From NCBI RefSeq assembly GCF_030161635.1, contig NZ_BSUO01000001.1:372001-436000 (forward strand): a stretch of 64,000 nt of DNA, given 5' to 3'. Of the stretch, positions 1-8,132 are shown one piece after another; positions within the stretch are counted from its first letter, which is position 1, and each line of letters begins with the position of its first letter. The translations under genes and the position numbers were made by a program. The DNA comes from Mobilicoccus caccae (GTDB lineage Bacteria > Actinomycetota > Actinomycetes > Actinomycetales > Dermatophilaceae). Under the pieces are notes generated by a model, which had not been told where the DNA came from, did no database searches, and saw nothing but the letters and a program-made list of their open reading frames with translations.

Positions 1-18
1 CACCGGCCGTGCACGTGC

Positions 19-507
19 TCAGAGTGGATCCCCCCGAAGAAGGGGCGATGATGACTCGGTGGCCGCAGAGTCCGCTGCGGCAGCGGCCCCCTTAGAGAAC
101 TTCAACTTGACTCTGCCATTCAGCCTGGCCTCCTTGAGGGATTGGCGAACGGCTTTCGCGACCTGCGCGGCCTCCTTGCCTGCCCCGTCGATTCCCACGA
201 TGAGCCGGTTCCGTGCAGGGTCCGTCTGAACTACAGAGACGAACGCGTCACCTGTGCGGAAGCCGTCCGCCCGTCCCGTAACGATACCGTAGGATTGTGT
301 CAGTTCGGCGCTCTGCCGCGGAACTGCGGCAACTTCCTTCTCGCTTCCTGGAGTAATGTCCTCCATAGTTTTCTGCAAATCATCTGCGATGATTTCGTCG
401 GCGGGCGGATCATTCGTAGGGTCGCTTGTTGATGCGTAAACAATTGCCGGGGGCATGGCGAGAATCAATGCCGAGGCGGCGATGACGATCGGGCGAATTC
501 GTCTCAT
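19..507 (-). CDS. Secreted hypothetical protein at end of putative integrated element
   Basis: A 162-residue protein that I do not recognise. The N-terminus has two arginines followed by a hydrophobic stretch (about residues 7-24) ending near VYA, a plausible Sec signal peptide, so the product is probably exported. The mature part is acidic at first, then a mixed domain with VSVVQ and RLIVGIDG stretches, and a low-complexity Ala/Ser tail. Its ATG overlaps the stop of the upstream lipoprotein gene by four bases (ATGA), so the two are co-transcribed and probably translationally coupled. Base composition is visibly less GC-rich than the housekeeping genes further right, which fits horizontally acquired DNA. 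No function is proposed. Confidence 0.6.
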   Translation of the reverse strand: MRRIRPIVIAASALILAMPPAIVYASTSDPTNDPPADEIIADDLQKTMEDITPGSEKEVAAVPRQSAELTQSYGIVTGRADGFRTGDAFVSVVQTDPARNRLIVGIDGAGKEAAQVAKAVRQSLKEARLNGRVKLKFSKGAAAAADSAATESSSPLLRGDPL

Positions 508-986
508 GACGGTCTCTCTGTGAGGTGTGCAGAAGTGACGGTGTTCGTGGAATCTACGCCCACGACGAGCAGCTGTTGTTTAGGGTTGCCTGATGTGATC
601 GTGAATGTTGTTCGCGTGCCATTCGCGTCGGTTTGAATCCCGTCCACTGCAACAAGCTCACGGGGTGGGGTCACTCTCTCCGTGAGAGCTAACGACTGGA
701 ACGTCTCGATGCACGAATTTGCCTCGTCAGGGCAGGCGGCCTCCTGTACCCCGAGAACGGCCCAGTAGGCGAAATGAGCCGCCATCGCCACCCGCGGGGA
801 CACGTCGCTCGGGAGGTCCGTGGGGAGTGTGGGCGGTGGCGGCTCGATGGGGCCCGCTTGGCCGACGGGTGGAATCGTCGAACGAGCCGGTTCGAGAGAA
901 GGGTTCGATTGCGTGCAGCTTGCAAGGGCCAATGCGCCGACCACCGTCAGGCTTCGACCGAGCAGGCGGACCCTAGTGGCAATCAT
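504..986 (-). CDS. Putative lipoprotein, first gene of the island-end pair
   Basis: About 160 residues from the ATG at 986. A GTG at 1004 is in frame, but GAAGG sits eight bases before the ATG and decides the start. The N-terminus has basic residues, a hydrophobic core and the lipobox LASC (Cys near residue 23), so this should be a diacylglyceryl-anchored surface lipoprotein. The following 40 residues are Pro-rich and probably extended. The rest is a small globular domain with the pair ACPDEANSC and the phrase FTITSGNPKQQLLVVGVD. Family unknown. It is followed without a gap by the secreted protein gene. Low-GC codon use suggests recent arrival. Confidence 0.6.
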   Translation of the reverse strand: MIATRVRLLGRSLTVVGALALASCTQSNPSLEPARSTIPPVGQAGPIEPPPPTLPTDLPSDVSPRVAMAAHFAYWAVLGVQEAACPDEANSCIETFQSLALTERVTPPRELVAVDGIQTDANGTRTTFTITSGNPKQQLLVVGVDSTNTVTSAHLTERPS

Positions 987-1028
987 AGAGATGCCTTCGC
1001 GCACAAGCGGTGACTGGGCTCATCCCCA

Positions 1029-1034
1029 ATTATA
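1029..1034 (-). promoter_or_regulatory. -10 promoter element of the lipoprotein operon
   Basis: Reading the minus strand, a perfect TATAAT lies inside a small inverted repeat (CCCC-aattata-GGGG, 1024-1038). It is about 40 bases before the ATG at 986. I see no good -35 hexamer at 17 bases. Consensus -10 boxes are rare in DNA this GC-rich, so this is likely the promoter of the two-gene unit. Confidence 0.5.
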
Positions 1035-1425
1035 GGGGTATCTCGACACAGTGTGGGTAGGGGTGCCACCAATTCGCATTCAGACCGTTATCGACCCGTC
1101 ATCTTGGCCCTGTTGGATCGCCTTCTGCATGAGCTGGCCATGGGGCGACGATCTCCTCGTCTGACGTATCGACTCGTGTTGGCCCCCTGAGCTCACCGTG
1201 GCAATCGACGAGGGCCCCCAGGGGAGGGCAGGTGTGCACGCCAGCGCGCTCACGGCGGTGCTGGAGGCCACGGCCGCGCGCGAGACGCCCACCCGGGGAA
1301 CTCGGAACACCGCGTCATCGCCTTGGCGACCAGGTTGCCAGACCGGTCGCTGGCCGCGGCGCCATGTTCGTACGGCTGCTACGGGGGAGGCGGACTGTGG
1401 TGGGTGCAGATTGCTTCCGACAACC
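1035..1425. other. Intergenic stretch without a supported gene, left of the tRNA remnant
   Basis: Several frames are open here, but none shows a ribosome binding site, a recognisable domain or a coherent codon bias, and they overlap on both strands. I see no repeat or RNA gene in it. If the tRNA-Thr half at 1426 is a displaced attachment site, this stretch is the terminal, non-coding edge of the integrated element. Confidence 0.4.
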
Positions 1426-1469
1426 CTCGTAATGAATGGGTCGTCGGTTCGATTTCGACAAGCGGCTCA
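1426..1469 (+). other. 3' half of tRNA-Thr(CGT): probable attachment site of an integrated element
   Basis: From 1426 the sequence follows tRNA numbering exactly: anticodon loop CTCGTAA (anticodon CGT at 1428-1430), 3' anticodon stem TGAAT, five-base variable loop, T arm GTCGG-TTCGATT-TCGAC (one G-U pair), acceptor 3' strand AAGCGGC and discriminator T at 1467. The five bases before the loop (CAACC) cannot pair with TGAAT, and no matching GCCGCTT acceptor strand or D arm lies upstream, so only the 3' half exists. Tyrosine recombinases often use this part of a tRNA gene. The original terminator still follows, so the displaced end is here, and the element with a reconstituted intact tRNA should lie to the left of the window. 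Confidence 0.7.
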
Positions 1470-1475
1470 GAGCAG

Positions 1476-1498
1476 GCCCCCGGTCACCGACCGGGGGC
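1476..1498 (+). terminator. Rho-independent terminator after the tRNA-Thr half
   Basis: A perfect nine-base-pair stem (GCCCCCGGT paired with ACCGGGGGC) with a five-base loop is followed by TTTCTGTT. It lies seven bases after the tRNA 3' end, as expected for the original terminator of the tRNA gene left behind by integration. Confidence 0.75.
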
Positions 1499-1504
1499 TT
1501 TCTG

Positions 1505-1858
1505 TTCGAGTCGATCATCCTCGCCGTGGCCCTGCGCGTGGATGTGGTGGCCCTGGGGGCACGCGGAACCCGGCCTTGCCCGAGAGGTAACGCAAGTATC
1601 GACGTACTCGCGGCACCCGACCGTCGTCGACATCTGGTATCGCTGCAGGTCAACCGGTTGTCGCCCCGAAAGGCGCTCCGGTCACACCGTCGAAACTGCG
1701 CTACGTCCGAGGTGCTGTGGCTGAGGGGGCTCGTGGCAGGGCGAGCGCCGCACCGCTCTGCCGAGCCGGCGGGAGGCGGCTCGGGCTCCACGCGGCACTG
1801 ATCGACCCTCGGGCTTCGGGTCCCTGATGTGCCGAGGATGCTGTGGATTCTGTCCGAA
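1505..1858. other. Intergenic stretch without a supported gene
   Basis: About 350 bases between the tRNA terminator and the end of the racemase gene. Overlapping open frames exist on both strands, as is usual at this GC content, but none has a ribosome binding site or a recognisable product. I see no repeat or RNA structure here. Confidence 0.4.
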
Positions 1859-2565
1859 TCAGGCGGATCCGGCGAGGGCTGCGTCGACGGCGGCGAGTGC
1901 GTGGATCCGTGAGGTGGGGAACAGGGGAACGTCGACCTCTGGGGTGTGGTCCGGGTCGAGGAGCAGTTCGATCTCGGTGCAGCCGAGGATGATCCCTTGG
2001 GCGCCCGCCTGGATGAGGTCCGCGACGACCTCGAGGTATCGGGTACGAGACTCCTCGCGGATGACGCCGTGGCACAGTTCGTCGTAGATGACGCGGTGGA
2101 CGTCGGCGCGCCCGGCGGGTTCGGGGACGAGAACCTCGAGGCCGTGACGCTCGAGACGCTGCCGGTAGAAGTCCTGCTCCATCGTGAAGGCGGTGCCGAG
2201 CAGCCCGATGGTCCTCGACCCGGCGTCGGAGACCTTCCGCGCGGTCGCGTCGGCCAGATGTAGGAGCGGCACCGACACGGCGGACTCGATGTCCGAGGCG
2301 ACCTTGTGCATGGTGTTCGTGCACAACACGATCAGGTCCGCGCCCGCACGTTCGAGGGCCCGCGCCTCCTGCGCCAGGCGGCGTCCCGCCTCGTCCCAGC
2401 GTCCGCTCGCCTGCAGCGCCTCGATCTGGGCGAAGTCGACCGACACCATGACGATGTCGGCGGAATGCAACCCCCGAGCCGACTCGCCGTCGCCTCGTTG
2501 ATGAGCCGGTAGTACTCCATCGTCGACTGCCAGCTCATGCCACCGAGCAACCCGATACGCCGCAT
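1859..2565 (-). pseudogene. Aspartate/glutamate racemase family protein, frameshifted
   Basis: The product interconverts L- and D-aspartate (or a related amino or dicarboxylic acid) by a two-cysteine, cofactor-free mechanism. Translation from 2565 starts MRRIGLLGGMSWQST, the typical N-terminus. The frame then breaks at a C5 run (2471-2475 on the plus strand). Adding one base gives an intact product of about 235 residues, a normal family length. Both catalytic cysteines are present after the break, in IVLCTNTMH and ILGCTEIELLL. Given the many similar breaks in essential genes here, a base-calling error is more likely than real decay. Monocistronic; substrate not determined. Confidence 0.75.
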
Positions 2566-2655
2566 GCACGAGACGCTAGAGGACAGTGCCGGTGCTCGCC
2601 GAGCCCGTCTTCTGCGTCGGCCCCGGGGCATGTCATTGACCGGCCAGCGCATTGC

Positions 2656-2665
2656 AAGTTAACTT
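2656..2665. promoter_or_regulatory. Palindrome in the promoter region of the toxin-antitoxin-like pair
   Basis: A perfect ten-base palindrome, AAGTTAACTT, lies six bases before the ATG of the first gene in the only AT-rich patch of this intergenic region. It could be an autoregulatory operator or simply part of the promoter. The site is inferred only from symmetry and position. Confidence 0.3.
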
Positions 2666-2671
2666 TGATCG

Positions 2672-2902
2672 ATGCTGGATGAGCCGGTCGTCGCGCCGAG
2701 TGCGCTGAAGCATGGAGTAGCGGAGAGGGACATCTTGCATGCGTATCGCAACCCTGTTCGGGTCTGGGACCTGGGCGACAACTTCACGATGATCGTCGGT
2801 CCGGACCGGACCGCAATCTTCGTGGAAGTCGGATACGTCGAAGGAGAGCAGGCGCACGTCATCGTCCACGCGATGCGTGCTCGAGAGAAGTTCCTCAGGT
2901 GA
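2672..2902 (+). CDS. Toxin-like small protein of a putative toxin-antitoxin pair
   Basis: A 76-residue protein. Residues 10-25 (SALKHGVAERDILHAY) resemble the start of small actinobacterial toxin candidates, followed by a beta-rich part (MIVGPDRTAIFVEVGYV) and the C-terminal motif IVHAMRAREKFL. Similar proteins with an H-A-M-x-x-R-x-K/R-F ending are known to me as BrnT/RelE-like small ORFs paired with a downstream HTH protein. The stop codon overlaps the GTG start of the next gene, the usual tight coupling of such pairs. No RNase activity can be proven from sequence. An alternative is a small regulatory protein without toxicity. Confidence 0.55.
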   Translation: MLDEPVVAPSALKHGVAERDILHAYRNPVRVWDLGDNFTMIVGPDRTAIFVEVGYVEGEQAHVIVHAMRAREKFLR

Positions 2903-3177
2903 TGACCATGCCCCGCACAGTCGAAGAGATCCTCGCTCACGCCGACGAGTTGGCGGCCCGCTTCGAGGAGTACGAGCCGAGCGACGCCGACGAGCTCGAC
3001 GTCGGTGCCGTGATGCTGCTTCGCTCCGCGATCGCCGAGCGCTCCCAGGCAGAGCGCCACCTCATCGCTGCGGTCCGACGGGCGCGGGAGTCCGGTATGT
3101 CGTGGTCCGCCATCGGGACGTTCGTCGGCACGAGCGGCGAGGCAGCCCGCCAGAGGTATGCGTCGAAGGTCGCCTGA
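2902..3177 (+). CDS. Antitoxin-like helix-turn-helix protein
   Basis: A protein of about 90 residues. Possible starts are GTG 2899, ATG 2902 and ATG 2908, all in frame. The N-terminal half is acidic and helical, and the C-terminal half holds a helix-turn-helix-like segment (GMSWSAIGTFVGTSGEAARQ) ending in RYASKVA. Proteins with the GTS-x-x-A-A-x-Q/R-R-Y signature often follow small toxin-like ORFs in actinobacteria. It would bind the upstream protein through its acidic half and DNA through the HTH. Translational overlap with the partner supports a module. The DNA target could be the palindrome at 2656. Confidence 0.55.
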   Translation: MTMPRTVEEILAHADELAARFEEYEPSDADELDVGAVMLLRSAIAERSQAERHLIAAVRRARESGMSWSAIGTFVGTSGEAARQRYASKVA

Positions 3178-3496
3178 GGCTGCCGATCCGGGCCAGGACA
3201 GCTGGGGGCCTCGGCCTGCGCCGTGAGTGCCGTCCGGTTCAGGGCGCTCACGGGGTCGAACTACGCCTACTCTGCGTGGAGCGTCGCGTGCCGGTGGCAG
3301 TCCGTGTCAGGCATGGAGGCGCCGAACCCCACACCGCACAGTGGACCTCGGCGTTCGAACACCGGCTGGCCGACGTCGTCGGCGACGGGTGCCGATGATC
3401 CACCGGGTGGCGTTCCCTCCGTCGGGGTGTCACCTCGCCCGATCTCTGACAGGCTGACCTGGGACACCTCGAACACGAACCCCCCAGGAGCCCGCC
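3178..3496. other. Intergenic stretch without a supported gene
   Basis: About 320 bases between the antitoxin-like gene and cutA. All frames crossing it lack a ribosome binding site and recognisable similarity. The last 40 bases must hold the promoter and leader of cutA; I cannot identify clear -35 and -10 boxes. Confidence 0.4.
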
Positions 3497-3820
3497 GTGG
3501 CCGATTGCGTCGAAGTCGTCATCACCGGACCGGATGCGGAGTGGGCGGCCGACCTCGCCCGGGTTCTCGTCGAGGAGCGGTGGGCCGCGTGCGCCCACAT
3601 CCTCCCCGAGATCCGCTCGGTCTATCGCTGGCAGGGGCAGATCGAGGACGCCCCCGAGGCGCGCCTGGCGCTGCACACCCGCGCCGACCTCGTCGCCGAC
3701 ATCGCCACCCGCGTCACCGAGCTGCACTCCTACGACGTGCCCTGCGTCATGGCGTTGCCGCTGGTCGGAGGCCTACCCGACTACCTCGAGTGGATCGCCA
3801 CCGAGACCCGAACCGACTGA
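3497..3820 (+). CDS. cutA: Divalent cation tolerance protein CutA
   Basis: CutA is a small trimeric ferredoxin-like-fold protein linked to divalent metal tolerance; its exact role is unsettled. The 107-residue product starts at GTG 3497 and has the family layout: an N-terminal strand, A-A-C-A-H-I (residues 30-35), S-V-Y-R-W-Q-G, R-L-A-L-H-T-R and the C-terminal S-Y-D-V-P-C-V-M-A-L-P, followed by Y-L-E-W-I. Length matches the family. It stands alone and converges with ppa across a strong bidirectional hairpin. Confidence 0.9.
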   Translation: MADCVEVVITGPDAEWAADLARVLVEERWAACAHILPEIRSVYRWQGQIEDAPEARLALHTRADLVADIATRVTELHSYDVPCVMALPLVGGLPDYLEWIATETRTD

Positions 3821-3828
3821 GACGCCAG

Positions 3829-3871
3829 GAGAGGGCGAGACGGTAGCGCGGGCTACTCGTCTCGCCCTCTC
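3829..3871. terminator. Bidirectional terminator between cutA and ppa
   Basis: A 13-base-pair perfect stem (GAGAGGGCGAGAC paired with GTCTCGCCCTCTC) contains a second small stem (GTAG/CTAC) in its loop region. It lies between the convergent stops of cutA and ppa and can serve both strands. Confidence 0.8.
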
Positions 3872-3890
3872 GTGGCGTTCGAGGTGGATC

Positions 3891-4439
3891 TCAGTGGGCG
3901 TGGGGGCTGGGCCAGCGGCTCGTGGTGACGTTGTTGTCCTTCGCGCGCTGGACGGCCTCGTCGATGATGCGCTCGGCGGTCTCCTTGCCGGCCCAGTGGG
4001 CGCCGACCACGGACTTGCCGGGCTCGAGGTCCTTGTACGTCTCGAAGAAGTGCTGGATCTCCAGACGGTCGAATTCGCTGACGTCCTCGAGGGTCTGGAT
4101 GTGGACGATGCGCGGGTCCTTGGCGGGCACGCAGAGGATCTTGTCGTCGCCACCGGCCTCGTCACGCATGTGGAACATGCCGATGGCGCGGCACTCGATG
4201 AGCACACCCGGGAACGTGGGGGAGTCGAGCAGGACCAGGGCGTCGAGGGGGTCGCCGTCCTCGCCGAGGGTGTCCTCGATGTAGCCGTAGTCGCTCGGGT
4301 ACTGGGTGGAGGTGAAGAGCATGCGGTCGAGACGGATACGGCCCGTCTCGTGATCCACCTCGTACTTGTTCCGCTGGCCCTTGGGGATCTCGACGGTGAC
4401 GTCGAAGAACTTGGGCGAGGCAGCCTCGTGGCCGGTCAT
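3891..4439 (-). CDS. ppa: Inorganic pyrophosphatase, family I
   Basis: Hydrolyses pyrophosphate to phosphate in the cytosol and drives biosynthetic reactions forward. About 182 residues from the ATG at 4439, chosen because AGGAGG lies about nine bases upstream; a longer frame to 4490 lacks similarity. The family I signature is visible: [17 protein letters not shown]-x-D-Y-G-Y-I, the metal-binding D-G-D-P-L-D-A-L-V and the segment containing D-D-K-I and K-D-P-R. It is divergent from dacB, as in M. tuberculosis, where Rv3628 (ppa) faces Rv3627c. Confidence 0.95.
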   Translation of the reverse strand: MTGHEAASPKFFDVTVEIPKGQRNKYEVDHETGRIRLDRMLFTSTQYPSDYGYIEDTLGEDGDPLDALVLLDSPTFPGVLIECRAIGMFHMRDEAGGDDKILCVPAKDPRIVHIQTLEDVSEFDRLEIQHFFETYKDLEPGKSVVGAHWAGKETAERIIDEAVQRAKDNNVTTSRWPSPHAH

Positions 4440-4537
4440 CTGGGAAACCCTCCTGAGGTGGCGACGTATTCTCAGCGGACAGCATGTCATGCGCGGCGCG
4501 CCTGGCGCGTCCCGATCGCGGGGGAATCACGAACACC

Positions 4538-5962
4538 ATGACCAGACGCACACGTGGGGCGATCGCTCTCGCGACCGCGATGGTCGTGGGCGCCGGCTAC
4601 GTGACTCTCGATGTCTTCGACGTCGTCCCCGGCGTGCTCACCCGCGACACGCGCGAGATCGACCCGCCGCCTCGCCCCGACCCGGACGAGGACGGAGCGA
4701 TCGCCCCCACCGCCGCGAGCCCCGCGCCGCCGATGCAGGCCCTCGCCACGACCGTTCCGCCGCCGACGCAGGCGGGGCTGGCCGCGGCGCTGACGCCGGC
4801 CGTGAAAGACCCGGCGCTCGGCCCCTCGGTCGGCCTCGACGTGCGTGACGGGCTCACCGGCGAACGCCTCTGGTCCCACGATCCCGGCCGGGCGCGCACC
4901 CCGGCCTCCACCACCAAGCTCCTCACGGCCGCCGCCCTCAGCCACGCGGCCCCGGGCGAGCGCACCTTCGACACCCGTGTCGTAACCGGTGCCACACCCT
5001 CCGACGTCGTCCTCGTCGCCGGGGGAGACACGCTGCTGGCCCCGGGGACGGGAACGCCGGACGCGGTCGCCGGTCGTGCGGGACTCACCGACCTCGCGCG
5101 GCAGACCGCAGCAGCGCTGCGGCGGTCGGGGACGACGACCGTGAAGGTCCACCTCGACGACTCCTACGCCCGCGGTCCGGCGCTCGCACCCGCGTGGGCG
5201 CAGGAGGACGTCGCGCTCGGGCTCACCGGCCCGGTCGCGATGCTGGGAATGGACGACACCCGGCCCCTGCCCGGGCGCCCGGCCCCGACCGACCCGGCAC
5301 TCACCGCCACCTCGCGGTTCGCGGTCGCCCTCGTCGAGGCGGGGATCGACGTGGCCGGCCGGCCGGACCGGGTCACCGCGCCGCGGGGCGCGACCGAGCT
5401 CGGCGTCGTCCACTCCGCTCCTCGCCGGGAGGTCCTGGCCCTGGCGTTGGACGAATCCGACAACGCGCTCACCGAATCCCTCGCGCGCAGCGGAGCGTCC
5501 GAGGCCGGGCTGGGTGACCTCTCGTTCCCGTCCGTGGCCTCCTGGGTCCGCGACCGGCTCACCGAGCAGCAGATCCCCACCGGCCGTGTCGCCCTCGTCG
5601 ACACCAGCGGGCTCTCCCGCGCGACCCGGGTCCCCGCCTCCGTGGTCGCCGACGTCCTCGTCCTCGCGAGCACGGGGGCCTCACCGGAGTTCGCCGAGGT
5701 CGTGGCCCGGTTGCCCGTCGCCGGTCTCTCGGGAACCCTGCACGACCGGTTCCACGGCGAGAGAGCGAGATCCGCGGCCGGAATCGCCCGCGCGAAGACC
5801 GGGACGCTCACCGGGGTGCACGCCCTGGGTGGCACGGTGGTCGACGCAGACGGCAGGCTGCTCGTGTACGCGGTGCTCGTCGACCGCGCCGGGGGAACGC
5901 CCGAGGCGCGCGCGGCGTTGGACCGCCTGGTCGCGACGCTCGCCGCCTGCGGCTGCCGATGA
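4538..5962 (+). CDS. dacB: D-alanyl-D-alanine carboxypeptidase/endopeptidase (PBP4, peptidase S13)
   Basis: Low-molecular-weight penicillin-binding protein that trims or cleaves peptidoglycan stem peptides outside the membrane. 474 residues from ATG 4538. The N-terminus has basic residues then a hydrophobic segment (about 8-25), a signal peptide or anchor, followed by a Pro-rich linker. The three active-site motifs are present: S-T-T-K with Ser124 and Lys127, S-D-N in D-E-S-D-N-A-L-T-E, and K-T-G in A-K-T-G-T-L-T-G. It is first in the run dacB, zincin, tilS, hpt, ftsH, fol, the conserved actinobacterial order. Confidence 0.92.
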   Translation: MTRRTRGAIALATAMVVGAGYVTLDVFDVVPGVLTRDTREIDPPPRPDPDEDGAIAPTAASPAPPMQALATTVPPPTQAGLAAALTPAVKDPALGPSVGLDVRDGLTGERLWSHDPGRARTPASTTKLLTAAALSHAAPGERTFDTRVVTGATPSDVVLVAGGDTLLAPGTGTPDAVAGRAGLTDLARQTAAALRRSGTTTVKVHLDDSYARGPALAPAWAQEDVALGLTGPVAMLGMDDTRPLPGRPAPTDPALTATSRFAVALVEAGIDVAGRPDRVTAPRGATELGVVHSAPRREVLALALDESDNALTESLARSGASEAGLGDLSFPSVASWVRDRLTEQQIPTGRVALVDTSGLSRATRVPASVVADVLVLASTGASPEFAEVVARLPVAGLSGTLHDRFHGERARSAAGIARAKTGTLTGVHALGGTVVDADGRLLVYAVLVDRAGGTPEARAALDRLVATLAACGCR

Positions 5963-5981
5963 CGATGGGAAGGGTCCGCCG

Positions 5982-7061
5982 ATGACCGACAACCGGATCG
6001 AGCCGCGCAGGTCGTTCGTCGACTGGGAACTCGCCAGAGCCACCAGCCGGCGCCTCACGCCGTCGGGGCCCAAGGTCAGCGCTGCGGAGGCCGAGCAGGC
6101 CGTCACCGAACTCCGCGCCGCCTCGGAGCGTGCGCACGGCCCCGTCGCCGAGACGGCCCGCCTGACGACGCCGCCCGACCTCCCGCCGGCGATGGTCGTG
6201 GACCGTCCCACCTGGTCCGACATCAACATCGGCTCGTTCGCCGGGTTGATGGACCCGGTCGTCGCCAAGCTCGTCGACCGCAAGGAGGGCCCGCCGATGA
6301 TCGCGCCGGTCCGCAAGGTCGGCGGCGTGCTCACGGGGGTCGAGGTCGGGTCGCTGTTGTCGTTCCTGTCCGCCAAGGTCCTCGGGCAGTACGACATCGC
6401 CTACTCCGGCACGGGCGCCGACGCGCGGCTGCTGCTCGTGGCTCCCAACATCGTCGAGACCGAGCGCGCGATGGGCGTGAACCCGAGCGACTTCCGGCTC
6501 TGGGTGTGCCTGCACGAGGAGACCCACCGCGTGCAGTTCACGGCCAACCCCTGGCTGCGTCAGCACATGATCGACCGCTCCCGCGCCCTGATCGACGACC
6601 TGGCCCCCGACGTGGAGACCCTGGGCGAGCGGCTGAAGATGCTCGTCGACGGCCTCCCCGGCGCGTTCCGTGAGGGCGGTGGCGGGGTCGTCAGCCTGGT
6701 CACCACCCCCGAACAGCGCCGCCGGTTGGAGGAGGTGACCGCGGTGATGTCGCTGCTCGAGGGGCACGCCGACGTGGTCATGGACGACGTCGGACCCAAG
6801 GTCGTCCCCAGCGTGGAGGAGATCCGGGTCAAGTTCGAGAAGCGCCGCGACGGCCTGGGACCCGCCGACATCCTGCTGCGTCGCGTGCTCGGTCTCGAGG
6901 CCAAGATGCGGCAGTACCGGGAGGGCGCGGCGTTCGTGCGCGGCGTCATCGACGTGGTCGGTGTCGACGACTTCAACGCCGTCTGGACCTCGCCGGAGAC
7001 CCTGCCGACGCCCGAGGAGATCGCCGAACCCCGCCGGTGGATCACGCGGGTCCACGGCTGA
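5982..7061 (+). CDS. Zinc-dependent metalloprotease-like protein (DUF2342/zincin_2 family)
   Basis: 359 residues from ATG 5982, nineteen bases after dacB. The family is conserved in actinobacteria between dacB and tilS (Rv3626c in M. tuberculosis) and is often labelled a coenzyme F420 biosynthesis-associated protein, without proven function. The zinc-binding motif H-E-E-T-H lies in WVCLHEETHRVQF near residue 175. A conserved N-terminal V-D-W-E-L-A and an R-P-T-W-S-D-x-N-I segment are visible. No signal peptide or membrane segment is seen, so it is probably cytosolic. Its substrate is unknown. Confidence 0.85.
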   Translation: MTDNRIEPRRSFVDWELARATSRRLTPSGPKVSAAEAEQAVTELRAASERAHGPVAETARLTTPPDLPPAMVVDRPTWSDINIGSFAGLMDPVVAKLVDRKEGPPMIAPVRKVGGVLTGVEVGSLLSFLSAKVLGQYDIAYSGTGADARLLLVAPNIVETERAMGVNPSDFRLWVCLHEETHRVQFTANPWLRQHMIDRSRALIDDLAPDVETLGERLKMLVDGLPGAFREGGGGVVSLVTTPEQRRRLEEVTAVMSLLEGHADVVMDDVGPKVVPSVEEIRVKFEKRRDGLGPADILLRRVLGLEAKMRQYREGAAFVRGVIDVVGVDDFNAVWTSPETLPTPEEIAEPRRWITRVHG

Positions 7062-7062
7062 C

Positions 7063-8062
7063 GTGCCCGGCCCGCACCCGGCCGTCGCCCGGACCCGGCT
7101 CGCGGTGCGAGCGGTCCTGCGCGACACCGACACCCGGGTGATCGCCGCCGTCAGCGGGGAGCGGACTCCCTCGCGCTCGCGGCGGCGATCGCGTTCGAGT
7201 GCGACGCGGCGCGGCCTGCAGGCCTGCCCGTCGAGGCGCGTGCGGTCATCGTCGATCACGGTCTGCAGCCGGAATCCGCGCGGGTCGCCGACCTCGCCGC
7301 GGCTCGCTGCCGGCGTCTCGGGCTGGATGCGGAGGTCGTGCGCGTCACGGTCGACCGGGCGGGGGCCGGAGGGCCGGAGGCGCGCGCCCGGGACGCGCGC
7401 TACGCCGCGTTGGATGAGGCCCGCCTCCGCCACTGCGCGGATGCCGTGCTCCTGGGTCACACCCGGGACGACCAGGCCGAACAGGTGCTGTTGGGGCTGG
7501 CGCGGGGCTCAGGCGCGCGGTCGCTGGCGGGGATGGCCGTCGAACGGGACGGTGTGCGGCGACCCTTCCTGCGCGTGACGCGCGAGACCACACGCAGCGC
7601 GTGCGCCGCCCAGGGGATCGAGGTGTGGGACGACCCCCACAACGACGACCCGCGCTACCTGCGCGTCCGCGCGAGACGGCTCCTCACCGCCGTCGAGCGG
7701 GAGCTCCCCGGGGTGGCCGCGGCCCTGGCCCGCAGCGCCGACCTGCTGCGCGACGACGCCGACGCCCTGGACGAGATCGCCGCCGGGGTGCGCGCGGAAC
7801 TGGGGGAGTCGCCCTGGGCCGTGGCCGCCGTCGTCGACCGTCCCGTGGCCGTGCGCCGTCGGCTGTGGCGAATCCTGATCACCGAGGCCGGGGTCGCGGG
7901 CGGCGCGCTGTCCTCGACCCACCTGCGGGCCGTGGACGACCTCGCCGCCCGGTGGCACGGGCAGGGGCCGGTCGACCTCCCCGGTGGCCTGCGCGCCCGC
8001 CGGCTCGCCGACCCCCACGGATCGCCGTCGAGACGGGCGCGGACACCCGATCCCGGGACTGA
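7063..8062 (+). CDS. tilS: tRNA(Ile)-lysidine synthase, frameshifted
   Basis: Attaches lysine to C34 of the CAU anticodon of tRNA-Ile, changing amino-acid identity and codon recognition; the enzyme is essential in bacteria. The start is GTG 7063, one base after the upstream stop. The PP-loop should read VSGGADSLAL but the frame is lost at a G4 run (7156-7159); one added G restores S-G-G-A-D-S. Downstream are V-D-H-G-L, L-G-H-T-R-D-D-Q-A-E, P-F-L-R-V-T-R and the substrate-binding C-terminal domain. The present frame ends at 8090. Adding a base to the C5 run at 8012-8016 would instead give R-I-A-V-E-T-G and a stop at 8062, which I prefer but cannot prove. About 333 residues when repaired. Confidence 0.85.
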
Positions 8063-8132
8063 ACGCCCATCGGCCGGTGGCGTCGGATAGCCTCGCCGCG
8101 TCGGGATCAGCACAGACGCAGCAGGAGGACAC

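Noticed and set aside
1405-1469. Complete tRNA gene
   Set aside because: Only the 3' half matches. The anticodon 5' stem, D arm and 5' acceptor strand are missing.
1198-1801. Small genes in the region around the tRNA half
   Set aside because: Several overlapping open frames on both strands lack ribosome binding sites and recognisable products; expected by chance at this GC content.
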